In this document: positions 32,818 to 40,615 of the stretch, one piece after another
Layout: every line of letters begins with the position of its first letter
Position numbering within the stretch: the first letter of the stretch is position 1
Assembly: GCA_947450695.1 (NCBI GenBank)
Contig: CANFWV010000028.1
Location: forward strand, 1 to 40,615
Direction: 5' to 3'
DNA: 40,615 nt
DNA from: Comamonadaceae bacterium
Lineage (GTDB): Bacteria; Pseudomonadota; Gammaproteobacteria; Burkholderiales; Burkholderiaceae_C
Notes under the pieces: model-generated
Told to the model about the DNA's origin: nothing
Seen by the model: the letters and a program-made list of their open reading frames with translations, nothing else
Database searches by the model: none
Made by a program: the position numbers and the translations under genes

Positions 32818-34320
32818 TTAGAAACGCGGTAAATCCGGGTACGCGATCTTGCCGCCGCGGACCAGCATCTTGCCGTACTCAGCGCAGCGTTGCAGCGTCG
32901 GAATCACCTTGCCAGGATTCAGCAGGCCGCGCGCGTCAAAGGCGCGTTTGACGCCGAACATCTGCTCGTTTTCAGCGGCGCTGAACTGCACGCACATGCT
33001 GTTGAGTTTTTCAACGCCAACGCCGTGTTCCCCAGTGACCGTGCCGCCCATGGCGACGCTGGTTTCCAAAATGTCAGCGCCAAAGAGTTCGCAACGATGC
33101 AGTTGGTCAGCATCGTTGGCATCAAACAAAATCAGCGGGTGCAAGTTGCCGTCACCCGCATGAAAAACGTTGGCGCAGCGCAGCTGGTATTTCTTTTCCA
33201 TCTCGGCAATCGCCAACAAAATATCGGCCAGGCGATTGCGGGGAATGGTCGAGTCCATGCACATGTAGTCGGGGCTGATGCGGCCAGACGCCGGAAAGGC
33301 ATTTTTGCGACCGCTCCAAAAGCGCAGGCGCTCGGCTTCGTCTTGGCTGACCGCGATGGCCGTGGCGCCGCAGCGTGTCAGTACTTCGATCATGCGGCCA
33401 ATTTCTTCTTCAACTTCTGCTGGCGTCCCATCGCTTTCGCAGAGCAAAATCGCCACGGCGGTGAGGTCGTAGCCAGCATGCACGAAATCTTCCACGGCAG
33501 CCGTCATCGGCTTGTCCATCATCTCCAGCCCGGCCGGAATGATGCCGGCCGCGATGACTGCGGCCACCGCGTCGCCTGTTTTGCGCAGGTCGTCAAAGCT
33601 GGCCATGATGCAGCGAGCCAGTTGCGGTTTGGGCACCAGCTTGACGGTGACTTCAGTGGTCACCGCCAGCATGCCTTCGCTGCCGACGATGAGGCTGAGC
33701 AAGTCGTAGCCGGGCGCGTCCAACGCGTCGCTGCCGAACTCAATCTCATCGCCTTCAATCGTGAAGCCGCGCACCTTGAGCACGTTGTGTACGGTCAGAC
33801 CGTACTTCAGGCAATGCACACCGCCTGAGTTCTCGGCGACGTTGCCGCCGATGGTGCAAGCGATCTGGCTCGACGGGTCGGGCGCGTAATACAAATTGTG
33901 CGGGGCGGCTGCTTCAGAGATGGCCAAGTTGCGCACGCCACCTTGCACCACTGCGGTTCGGCTGGCTGGGTCCATTTTCAAAATCTTGTTGAACTTGGCC
34001 AGCGACAGCGTGACGCCCAGCTTGTGCGGCATGGCCCCTCCTGACAGGCCCGTGCCCGCACCGCGCGCCACCACGGGCACGTCCAGCGCGTGGCAAGTCT
34101 TGAGCACCGCTTGCACTTGCGCATAGGTTTCGGGCAGCACGACCACCAGCGGACGCTGACGGTAAGCGGTCAGGCCATCGCATTCATAGGGCGTGGTGTC
34201 TTCGCGGTTCCACAGCAGCGCATGCTGCGGCAAAACTTGCTGCAAGGCGGCGACCACCTGCGACTGACGCTCAGCGCGTTCCAGAGAGGCTTGCTGTTCA
34301 GATGAAACGGGTGCATTCAT
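32818..34320 (-). CDS. glcD: Glycolate oxidase FAD-binding subunit GlcD
   Basis: A 500-residue FAD-linked oxidase that matches the length and sequence pattern of E. coli GlcD (499 residues). FAD-binding (PCMH-type) motifs are VPVVARGAGTGLSGGAMP, APHNLYYAPDPSSQIACTIGGNVAENSGG and HCLKYGLTVHNVLKV. The C-terminal part has NVFHAGDGNLHPLILFD and GEHGVGVEKL. It oxidises glycolate (or D-lactate) to the 2-oxo acid at the membrane, normally with GlcE and GlcF subunits. Neither is in this window, so they may be elsewhere or this enzyme may act alone. It heads glcD-lrgA-lrgB, 84 bases after the ModA-like gene. Confidence 0.92.
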   Translation of the reverse strand: MNAPVSSEQQASLERAERQSQVVAALQQVLPQHALLWNREDTTPYECDGLTAYRQRPLVVVLPETYAQVQAVLKTCHALDVPVVARGAGTGLSGGAMPHKLGVTLSLAKFNKILKMDPASRTAVVQGGVRNLAISEAAAPHNLYYAPDPSSQIACTIGGNVAENSGGVHCLKYGLTVHNVLKVRGFTIEGDEIEFGSDALDAPGYDLLSLIVGSEGMLAVTTEVTVKLVPKPQLARCIMASFDDLRKTGDAVAAVIAAGIIPAGLEMMDKPMTAAVEDFVHAGYDLTAVAILLCESDGTPAEVEEEIGRMIEVLTRCGATAIAVSQDEAERLRFWSGRKNAFPASGRISPDYMCMDSTIPRNRLADILLAIAEMEKKYQLRCANVFHAGDGNLHPLILFDANDADQLHRCELFGADILETSVAMGGTVTGEHGVGVEKLNSMCVQFSAAENEQMFGVKRAFDARGLLNPGKVIPTLQRCAEYGKMLVRGGKIAYPDLPRF

Positions 34321-34404
34321 GTCAAAGCTCCTGCCGCCAAGCCACGTCGGGAAGCGACTATTGGTGGGGCACGCTGCACTTTAAACCATGCAGCCTGTGG
34401 CCAT

Positions 34405-35214
34405 TCAGGGCGCACCAAAGCCATAGCGCGCAAAGGTGGTCTGTGCGGGCGTGGCCAGCAGTTCTTTGGCAAACGCTGCCGCCGCTGGGTGCGTGCCGTT
34501 TTTAACTGTCACGCCATACGCCGCGCCCACTTGCAAATTGGCTGGCAGCGCGACTACCACCAAGCGCGGCACTTCTTTTTGTGCGGCCACTGCGTTGGTG
34601 CAGTAGGTCAGGAATAGATCGGCTTGGTTGGTGTCCATCACCCAGGCATAAGGGCTCAGGCCGGCCGGCGCCTTGGGGGAATCTGCACCGCCGGTGAGTT
34701 TCAAGGCCTTGGCGTCCAGCGTGGCGTAAGCGCCAGTCTTGACGCTGTTGGCTTTATGGAAAAGCTCCCAAGCGTAGTCACCCGCAGGGTCGGCTTTGGG
34801 CATGGAGGTGCCCAAGCGCACCGTCGGGTCCAACAGGGTGTCCAGCAAGGTGGCCGGCGCTGTCTTCAGGCTGGCCTGGGCCAGTGCGCACAAGCTGTTG
34901 CGCACGAACACCGCAGGTGCGCCCCAAGCCCCCGCATTGGCCAAGCGCTGCGGATGCTGGATGTCAGCCGAGGCGAAGACCAATGCAGCGTCGCCTTTCT
35001 CAATGCGTTCACGCAGCAAGCCCGAGGCGCCGAAGGTCAGGGCGATTTTTTGGCCGGTGCGGGTTTCGTAGTCACGCGCAATGTCCGTCATCGCTTCTCG
35101 CAAGCTGCCTGCGGCGAAGACTGGCAAGGGTTCAGGGGACAAGGCCATTTCAGCAGGTGCGGCGCAGCCGAGCAGCGTCGCTGCGGCCATCGCTGTCAGT
35201 AATAGATGTTTCAT
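34405..35214 (-). CDS. ModA-like molybdate/tungstate-type ABC substrate-binding lipoprotein
   Basis: A 269-residue periplasmic-binding protein of the ModA superfamily, with a lipoprotein signal (lipobox LLGC, Cys17). Family pattern: PVFAAGSLREAMTDIARDYETRTGQKIALTFGASGLLRERIEKGDAALVFASADIQHP, then a C-terminal lobe ending with FARYGFGAP. The GASG anion-binding segment is present. No ModB permease, ModC ATPase or ModE regulator lies nearby, so it may serve a distant transporter or another oxyanion or small ligand. It is on the glcD strand, 84 bases upstream, so co-transcription is possible but not shown. Confidence 0.83.
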   Translation of the reverse strand: MKHLLLTAMAAATLLGCAAPAEMALSPEPLPVFAAGSLREAMTDIARDYETRTGQKIALTFGASGLLRERIEKGDAALVFASADIQHPQRLANAGAWGAPAVFVRNSLCALAQASLKTAPATLLDTLLDPTVRLGTSMPKADPAGDYAWELFHKANSVKTGAYATLDAKALKLTGGADSPKAPAGLSPYAWVMDTNQADLFLTYCTNAVAAQKEVPRLVVVALPANLQVGAAYGVTVKNGTHPAAAAFAKELLATPAQTTFARYGFGAP

Positions 35215-35224
35215 GTGGGGTCAC

Positions 35225-35341
35225 TTAGCGAGGTTGCCTGCCCTTGTACACCAACTCGATCCTGTAACCATCGGAATCTAGGATATTGGCTGCGTAGTAG
35301 CGCGGATCGTCGTAGGACTGACGGCTCAATTGGGTCAGCAA
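35225..35341 (-). pseudogene. C-terminal remnant of a VOC/glyoxalase-family gene
   Basis: Read on the minus strand, this stretch encodes about 38 residues ending SYDDPRYYAANILDSDGY then RIELVYKGRQPR and a TAA (complement of 35225-35227). This is the typical C-terminus of small VOC-family proteins (..YYAAF..DPDGN.IE.V...). An in-frame TGA (complement of 35342-35344) precedes it, and no upstream homologous sequence continues, so the first two thirds of the gene are gone. It lies only ten bases upstream of the ModA-like gene and may now serve as its leader. Confidence 0.65.
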
Positions 35342-35348
35342 TCACTCC

Positions 35349-35400
35349 AAAATTCAAACAGGGGACTGATGCGTCAGCTGACGATCCATTGGAATTTTTT
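35349..35400. repeat. Nested inverted repeats between the two gene remnants
   Basis: A 12-bp perfect palindrome, CGTCAGCTGACG (35372-35383), lies inside a wider imperfect inverted repeat formed by AAAATTCAA near 35350 and TTGGAATTTT near 35390, which runs into T residues. It separates the VOC remnant from the BLUF remnant. It could be a terminator, a binding site or a scar of a past insertion or deletion. Confidence 0.35.
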
Positions 35401-35406
35401 AATCAA

Positions 35407-35865
35407 TTACCGATAAGGTGATTGACGCATTTGATTGAAAATAGACAAAAAGCCACGAACACCAACTGACAGTGACCTTTTATTGGCTTCTGCTGTCAAC
35501 ATATTCATCAATACGCCGGAAAGCGAGAAATGAATATTAGATTCAATTTCGGCTGAACCAATAAAATCCATGGTCCAGTCATCAAAACTGCGGTTGGAAA
35601 TTTCGTTTCGGCAGACAATATTCAGTGCTGTATGCCCTGCAGCTTTGCTGATGTGATTCTCAAAAGTCTTGTGAATAGATTGCTTGGGGCCTTCCAGAAT
35701 TTGAATAAACTCCCCGCCTTAATACATAAGCATTCCCGTTATGCCCGCCGCTAAGTTTCGACGATGTGCTGCTGCAAGTATTTGATCCAGTTGAATTTTT
35801 GTTTGAAGCAACGGGACTGCGACGCTGCAGTAAAAGATCTCTCCCAGCGATTCCGAGTTCGCTTG
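35407..35865 (-). pseudogene. BLUF-domain blue-light photoreceptor pseudogene with internal stop
   Basis: On the minus strand one continuous reading frame decodes a BLUF domain (FAD-binding blue-light sensor). It runs IFYCSVAVPLLQTK, then LDQILAAAHRRN, GITGMLMY, stop (TAA, complement of 35719-35721), then GGEFIQILEGPKQS, ISNRSFDDWTMDFIG and a C-terminal extension ending QSPYR-stop. The key flavin-site residues are kept: Tyr in FYCS, Asn in HRRN and Gln in FIQILEG. The frame shows no indel. It lacks a normal start: a TAG (complement of 35866-35868) lies upstream, with an in-frame ATG only at 35901 beyond it. This implies recent inactivation, sequencing error, or a CTG-type start plus readthrough. 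Confidence 0.75.
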
Positions 35866-35901
35866 CTATAGAAGGTTGTTGATGGTGGCGATGGCTGGCA
35901 T

Positions 35902-36111
35902 TGATAGCGACTGTGAATTAAAGCCACACGAAGGGTAGCTCGTTATTGGCCAGTTTACGCTTCAGACTTTAGTCGTGTTGATCGATGGAAAATGAAAAAG
36001 TAGCCAATTATTATTAATATAACCATGCGTAAAAAGGAGGGATGGTATACACCGATCGCTGGTTTTTGCATTCGAATAAACTCTGGCCCAACTTTGGAAT
36101 CGAATCGAATC
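35902..36111. other. Gene-free AT-rich leader before the RND operon
   Basis: No convincing gene was found here on either strand. The stretch around 35990-36024 is very AT-rich and probably holds the promoter of the efflux genes. A frame open from 36025 joins the adaptor gene but lacks family similarity before 36112. Confidence 0.4.
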
Positions 36112-37215
36112 ATGCATATTTCAGTTTGGGTGAGTGGGTGGTTGCTTGTCGTTGTGAGTTCGGCGATGGCGCAAGAGAAAACACCCCCCCCGGCGCCCAA
36201 AGCCAAACCATCGTTGACAGTGACGACCGGCCTGCCGACAACCCAAGTGATGCTCGCCAAGCTGCCGGCCAACGGTTCCTTAGCCGCATGGCAAGAAGCG
36301 GTGGTGGGTGCTGAGGCGAATGGCATCAAGATCACCGAGGTGCGTGTCAATGTAGGCGACCGCGTACAGCGCGGCGATGTGTTGGCCACGATGCAGAGCG
36401 ACACGTTGCGCGCAGAACTGGCGCAGGCCGAAGGCAGTTTGGCCGAGGCGACGGCCAATGCGCAGGAAACCAAGGTTCAGGCAGAACGTGCGCGCTCTTT
36501 GCAGCAGCAAGGTTTTTTCAGCAATGCGCAGCTGAGTCAAGCCTTGGCCACCGAGGCGTCTGCGCAAGCGAGGGTTCAGTCGGCGCGGGCGATGGTGCAA
36601 CTGCAGCAACTGCGCGTGGCGCAAACCGTGGTCAAAGCGCCCGATGCGGGCGTTATTTCAGCGCGGCAAGCCACGGTGGGCAGCGTGGTGGCGGCGGGCA
36701 CAGAATTGTTTCGCTTGATTCGGCAAGGCCGACTCGAGTGGCGCGCTGAAGTGACGGCGGCTGACATTGGCCGGGTTCAAGTCGGTGCGACTGTGCAAGT
36801 TACAGCGGCCAGTGGCCAGGTGTTGCGCGGCAAAGTTCGCATGGTGGCCCCTTCGGTTGACGCGCAAACCCGCAACGCCTTGGTCTATGTGGACCTGCCC
36901 GCGGTCACGGGCACTGCCCGTGCGGGCATGTACGCACAAGGTGAGATCACGCTCGGCCAGAGCCAAGCCATGACTGTTCCCCAAACGGCGGTGGTGGTGC
37001 GCGATGGTTTCAGCTACGTCTACACCGTCGGCGCAGACCAAAAAGTCAGCCAGATCAAGGTGCGTACCGGGCGTTTAAACGCCGACCGTCTGGAGGTGCA
37101 AAGCGGTTTGTCGCCCGATGCGCGGGTGGTACTCAGTGGCGGGGCGTTCTTGAACCATGGCGACACGGTGCGCGTGGTGCCGGCCGATCCAACGCCAGCC
37201 TCTGCAGCCAAGTAA
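36112..37215 (+). CDS. RND efflux periplasmic adaptor (membrane fusion protein)
   Basis: A 367-residue periplasmic adaptor that links an inner-membrane RND pump to an outer-membrane channel. The ATG at 36112 gives a proper signal peptide (MHISVWVSGWLLVVVSSAMA), and the open frame further upstream does not. The order is typical: a lipoyl half (VGAEANGIKITEVRVNVGDRVQRGDVLA), a coiled-coil hairpin rich in Ala/Gln/Glu (about 105-165), the second lipoyl half (VVKAPDAGVISARQATVGSVVAAG), then beta-barrel and membrane-proximal domains. It is eight bases before the pump gene. No outer-membrane factor or regulator is in view, so the drug or metabolite exported is unknown. Confidence 0.93.
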   Translation: MHISVWVSGWLLVVVSSAMAQEKTPPPAPKAKPSLTVTTGLPTTQVMLAKLPANGSLAAWQEAVVGAEANGIKITEVRVNVGDRVQRGDVLATMQSDTLRAELAQAEGSLAEATANAQETKVQAERARSLQQQGFFSNAQLSQALATEASAQARVQSARAMVQLQQLRVAQTVVKAPDAGVISARQATVGSVVAAGTELFRLIRQGRLEWRAEVTAADIGRVQVGATVQVTAASGQVLRGKVRMVAPSVDAQTRNALVYVDLPAVTGTARAGMYAQGEITLGQSQAMTVPQTAVVVRDGFSYVYTVGADQKVSQIKVRTGRLNADRLEVQSGLSPDARVVLSGGAFLNHGDTVRVVPADPTPASAAK

Positions 37216-37223
37216 AGCCCGTC

Positions 37224-40200
37224 ATGCTCAACGTCTCTTCTTGGTCGATCCGCAACCCTATACCTGCGGTCATGTTGTTTGTGTTGCTGTCGGTGGCTGG
37301 TTTCATTGCGTTTGGTTCGATGAAAGTGCAAAACTTTCCGGATCTGGATTTGCCGACCATCAGCGTCACCGCCAGCTTGCCAGGCGCGGCGCCTGCGCAG
37401 TTAGAAACCGATGTGGCCCGCAAGCTAGAAAACGCGCTGGCCCCCTTGCAGGGCTTGAAGCACATCACCACCAAAGTACAAGACGGCACGGTCTCCATCA
37501 CCGCCGAGTTCCGCCTGGAAAAGCCAGTGCAGGAAGCGGTGGACGATGTGCGCTCGGCGATTCAAGGCGTGCGCGCCGATTTGCCCGGGGATCTGCGCGA
37601 TCCGATTGTGCAAAAAATCAACTTGGCGGGCACACCGGTGCTGGCCTACACGGTGCGCTCCAGCCGCATGGACGACGAAGCTCTGTCTTGGCTGGTGGAC
37701 AACGAGATCACCCGCAAACTTCTGTCCTTGCGCGGCGTGGGCGCGGTCAATCGCGTTGGCGGCGTGACGCGGGAGGTGCGCATTGCGCTCGATGTGAACC
37801 GCTTGCAAGCCCTGGGCATCACCGCGTATGAGGTGTCTCGCCAACTTAAACAAGTGCAGCAAGAAGGCTCGGGCGGCCGCATGGACTTAGGCGCCGGCGA
37901 GCAGCCCGTGCGCATGCTGGCCACCGTCAAGACCGCACAAGAGGTCGGGCAGATCGAGCTGGCCACGTCACGCGGCGGACGCGTGCGGCTCGACCAAGTG
38001 GCCACCGTCAGCGATACCCTGGCTGAGTTGCGCTCGGCTGCGAGTTTGAACGGCAAGCCTGTGGTCGGCTTTGAAGTGGTCCGCAGCCGCGGCGAAAGTG
38101 AAGTGGCCGTAGGCCGTTTGGTGCGCCAAGCCTTGGCCGATTTCCAGCTGAAAAATCCCGATATCGAGCTCACGGAAGCCTTTGACTTTGTGACCCCGGT
38201 GGAGGAGGAGTACACCGGCTCTTTGCATCTGCTGTATGAAGGCGCGATTTTGGCGGTGTTGGTGGTGTGGCTGTTCTTGCGGGACTTTCGTGCCACGTTT
38301 GTCTCGGCGGTGGCGTTGCCGTTGTCCGTGATTCCAGCGTTCATTGGCATGGCTTTTCTGGGCTTTTCGATCAACGTGGTCACGCTGCTGGCGCTGTCGC
38401 TGGTGATTGGTATTTTGGTCGACGACGCGATTGTGGAGGTCGAGAACATCGTGCGCCATTTGCGCATGGGCAAGACCCCTTACCAAGCCGCCATGGAGGC
38501 AGCCGACGAGATCGGCTTGGCCGTCATTGCCACCACCTTCACGTTGATCGCGGTGTTTTTGCCCACCGCTTTCATGTCTGGCATTCCGGGCAAGTTCTTC
38601 AAACAGTTTGGCTGGACAACATCACTCGCGGTGTTTGCCTCCTTGGTGGTGGCGCGGGTGCTCACCCCCATGATGGCGGCCTACATCATGAAGCCCATCA
38701 CCAGCGCAGCGCACGAACCGCGCTGGCTGACCCGCTACATGGGCTGGGTGGCTTGGTGCACACGGCACCGCTTGGTGACCATCGTGCTGGCGCTGCTTTT
38801 TTTCGTCGGCTCCATCATGCTGGTGCCGCTCTTGCCCAAGGGCTTTATCCCGCCTGACGACAACTCGCAAACGCAGGTCTACGTCGAGCTGCCCCCGGGC
38901 TCCACCCTTCAGCAGACACAAGCCAGCGCAGAAAAAGCACGCTTACTGCTGATGCAACTGGCCGATATCAAAAGCATTTACACCACCATCGGCGGCGGCA
39001 GTGCGGGTACGGATCCATTCACGGGTGGCGGTGCCGCAGAGGTCCGTAAAGCGACGCTGACGATTCAGCTCAGCGAGCGCGGCACCCGACCGCGCAAGCA
39101 AGTGATTGAGGACTACATTCGCACCGCGCTGCAGCCATTGCCGGGTGTGCGCACCAAGGTCGGACTCGGCGGTTCGGGCGAGAAATATGTGTTGGTACTC
39201 ACCGGCGAAGACGCTGTGGCTTTGCAAAGCACCGCCATGGCGGTAGAAAAAGACCTGCGCACCATCGAAGGCTTGGGCTCCATCGCCTCAACCGCCAGCA
39301 TGGTGCGCCCCGAAATCGCGGTGCGCCCTGACTTTGCCAAAGCCGCTGATCTGGGTGTGACCAGCGCCGCCATCAGCGACACCTTGCGTGTGGCAACTTT
39401 GGGCGACTACGACGCGGCCTTGCCAAAATTGAACTTGTCACAGCGCCAAGTGCCAATCGTCGTCAAGCTCAATGCCGATGCACGCAAAGACTTGTCGGTG
39501 CTTGAGCGCTTGATGGTGCCCGGCAGCCGCGGTCCGGTCATGCTCTCCCAAGTGGCCAGCATTGAGGTGGCCGGAGGCCCGGCGGTGATCGACCGTTATG
39601 ACCGCCAGCGCAACGTCAATTTCGAGATTGAGCTGTCAGGCATGCCCCTTGGCAACGTGACGCAAGCGGTGCAAAAACTGCCATCGTTGCAGAGCATGCC
39701 GCCGGGCGTGAAGATCGTTGAAGTCGGCGACGCCGAAGTCATGGGCGAACTCTTTGCCAGCTTTGGCTTGGCCATGATGATTGGCGTGCTGTGCATTTAC
39801 ATTGTGCTGGTGCTGTTGTTCAAAGGCTTTTTGCATCCGGTGACGATTTTGGCGGCGCTGCCTTTGTCGCTTGGTGGCGCTTTTGTGGGTTTGCTGCTGG
39901 CGCAAAAAAGTTTCTCTATGCCGTCGCTGATTGGCTTGATCATGCTCATGGGCATTGCCACCAAAAACTCCATTTTGCTGGTGGAGTACGCCATTGAAGC
40001 GCGGCGCGGTCACCCGGCGAAAGAAGGTCAGCCCGCCGTGCCCGGCATGAACCGTTGGGACGCCTTGATGGACGCTTGCCACAAACGGGCCCGACCGATT
40101 GTGATGACCACCATCGCCATGGGTGCCGGCATGATGCCAATTGCGCTGGGCTGGGGCAGTGCGGACACCAGCTTTCGCTCACCCATGGCGATTGCCGTGA

Positions 40201-40316
40201 TTGGCGGCTTGATCACCAGCACCGTGCTCAGCCTGTTGGTGATTCCGGTGGTCTTCACCTACTTGGATGATTTAGGCCTCTGGGCTGGACGCCAGTACCG
40301 TCGTTGGAATCATTGA
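37224..40316 (+). CDS. RND (HAE1/AcrB-type) multidrug efflux permease
   Basis: A 1030-residue proton-driven inner-membrane pump with 12 predicted membrane segments and two large periplasmic loops. The N-terminus SSWSIRNPIPAVMLF and the substrate-porter regions (FPDLDLPTISVTASLPGAAPAQLETDV) are typical of hydrophobe/amphiphile efflux pumps. The proton-relay pair is Asp400-Asp401 in GILVDDAIVEVENIVRHL. The second half repeats the pattern (LIGLIMLMGIATKNSILLVEYA). It is co-transcribed with the adaptor gene eight bases upstream. It probably uses a TolC-like channel encoded elsewhere. The compound exported cannot be predicted. Confidence 0.95.
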   Translation: MLNVSSWSIRNPIPAVMLFVLLSVAGFIAFGSMKVQNFPDLDLPTISVTASLPGAAPAQLETDVARKLENALAPLQGLKHITTKVQDGTVSITAEFRLEKPVQEAVDDVRSAIQGVRADLPGDLRDPIVQKINLAGTPVLAYTVRSSRMDDEALSWLVDNEITRKLLSLRGVGAVNRVGGVTREVRIALDVNRLQALGITAYEVSRQLKQVQQEGSGGRMDLGAGEQPVRMLATVKTAQEVGQIELATSRGGRVRLDQVATVSDTLAELRSAASLNGKPVVGFEVVRSRGESEVAVGRLVRQALADFQLKNPDIELTEAFDFVTPVEEEYTGSLHLLYEGAILAVLVVWLFLRDFRATFVSAVALPLSVIPAFIGMAFLGFSINVVTLLALSLVIGILVDDAIVEVENIVRHLRMGKTPYQAAMEAADEIGLAVIATTFTLIAVFLPTAFMSGIPGKFFKQFGWTTSLAVFASLVVARVLTPMMAAYIMKPITSAAHEPRWLTRYMGWVAWCTRHRLVTIVLALLFFVGSIMLVPLLPKGFIPPDDNSQTQVYVELPPGSTLQQTQASAEKARLLLMQLADIKSIYTTIGGGSAGTDPFTGGGAAEVRKATLTIQLSERGTRPRKQVIEDYIRTALQPLPGVRTKVGLGGSGEKYVLVLTGEDAVALQSTAMAVEKDLRTIEGLGSIASTASMVRPEIAVRPDFAKAADLGVTSAAISDTLRVATLGDYDAALPKLNLSQRQVPIVVKLNADARKDLSVLERLMVPGSRGPVMLSQVASIEVAGGPAVIDRYDRQRNVNFEIELSGMPLGNVTQAVQKLPSLQSMPPGVKIVEVGDAEVMGELFASFGLAMMIGVLCIYIVLVLLFKGFLHPVTILAALPLSLGGAFVGLLLAQKSFSMPSLIGLIMLMGIATKNSILLVEYAIEARRGHPAKEGQPAVPGMNRWDALMDACHKRARPIVMTTIAMGAGMMPIALGWGSADTSFRSPMAIAVIGGLITSTVLSLLVIPVVFTYLDDLGLWAGRQYRRWNH

Positions 40317-40352
40317 CCCAAAGAAGGCGCCGTGCTGCTTCGGCTTTAAGTA

Positions 40353-40376
40353 CCCAACATTATCTTGGGCCTTTTT
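40353..40376 (+). terminator. Weak terminator-like hairpin after the RND operon
   Basis: CCCAA (40353-40357) and TTGGG (40365-40369) enclose a seven-base loop, and CCTTTTT follows. The stem is only 5 bp, so this is a tentative end signal for the pump transcript, 36 bases after its stop. Confidence 0.3.
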
Positions 40377-40400
40377 AAATCCAACTTTCCAGGATTGACC

Positions 40401-40615
40401 GTGACCCCATCCCCCACCAACACATGGCGACAAATTCCAAAGGGTGTGTGGGCACTGGGCTTTGTCAGCCTGTTGATGGATATTTCATCTGAGATGGTGC
40501 ACAGCCTGCTGCCCATGTTCATGGTCACCACGCTCGGTGCGAGCGCATTCACCGTGGGTTTGATTGAGGGCGCTGCCGAGTCAACGGCCTTGATGGTGAA
40601 GGTTTTCTCCGGTGC
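40401..40615 (+). CDS. MFS transporter, N-terminal part (cut by the window end)
   Basis: An open frame from GTG 40401, with AGGA six bases upstream, continues to the end of the window for about 71 residues. It reads PKGVWALGFVSLLMDISSEM and later TLGASAFTVGLIEGAAESTA, typical of a major facilitator subfamily of Burkholderiales. Two hydrophobic segments are visible. The remaining about 330 residues lie outside, so substrate and direction are unknown. It is in the same direction as the efflux genes. Confidence 0.8.
   Translation, partial: MTPSPTNTWRQIPKGVWALGFVSLLMDISSEMVHSLLPMFMVTTLGASAFTVGLIEGAAESTALMVKVFSG

Noticed and set aside
32890..33828. 312-codon plus-strand frame opposite glcD
   Set aside because: GlcD on the minus strand matches its family along its whole length; the opposite frame is compositional.
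36025..36111. N-terminal extension of the RND adaptor frame
   Set aside because: It would bury the clear signal peptide that begins at 36112.

Overview
The window looks like chromosomal DNA of a betaproteobacterium of the order Burkholderiales, most likely a Comamonadaceae member (Polaromonas, Rhodoferax or Limnohabitans-like). The grounds are five Bug/TctC-type periplasmic binding proteins without nearby membrane subunits, a yraN-diaA-dolP block, PilT next to YggS, and moderately high GC coding sequence. The genus is inference. No rRNA, tRNA, CRISPR array, intact insertion sequence or phage gene was seen.

Layout. (1) 1-1013: a terminator-like hairpin, a long palindrome and a membrane diguanylate cyclase. 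(2) 1057-21282: an accessory catabolic region. It holds five Bug binding proteins, a carboxymuconolactone decarboxylase-family protein, ChrA, a double-VOC protein, an alpha/beta hydrolase, a DapA-family lyase, an Ldh2-family dehydrogenase, an MmgE/PrpD protein, a sodium:solute symporter, a GlcG/HbpS protein, a GntR regulator, a beta-hydroxyacid dehydrogenase and two exported hydrolases. (3) 21359-28141: housekeeping genes: a DnaQ-like exonuclease, rsmI, yraN, diaA, dolP, a second beta-hydroxyacid dehydrogenase, pilT and yggS. (4) 28157-31733: a PAS-GGDEF-EAL protein, a small conserved-looking protein and a bactofilin. (5) 31705-35214: an apparent glcD-lrgA-lrgB operon preceded by a ModA-like lipoprotein. 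(6) 35217-36111: a gene-poor, AT-richer stretch with the remains of a VOC gene and of a BLUF photoreceptor gene broken by an in-frame stop. (7) 36112-40615: an RND efflux adaptor and pump, then the start of an MFS transporter cut by the window edge.

How the genes fit together. Two transcription units stand out in the catabolic region. At 6568-10559 a DapA-family lyase, two Bug proteins and an Ldh2-type dehydrogenase are tightly packed, the last pair sharing one base (TAATG). At 13097-21282 a GntR/UTRA regulator sits at the centre of a divergent locus. To the left lie gntR, a GlcG-like gene and a symporter gene. To the right lie a Bug protein, a beta-hydroxyacid dehydrogenase and two secreted alpha/beta hydrolases. 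An inverted repeat overlaps the predicted transcription start in the divergent promoter. I read this as a regulated system that cleaves an ester-type substrate outside the cytoplasm, captures and imports the acid, and oxidises it; the substrate is unknown.

The best functional hypothesis is at 31705-34320. GlcD is followed after 16 bases by LrgA and then, 14 bases later, by LrgB, the bacterial counterparts of the plant plastid glycolate/glycerate transporter PLGG1. This suggests a glycolate transport-and-oxidation operon.
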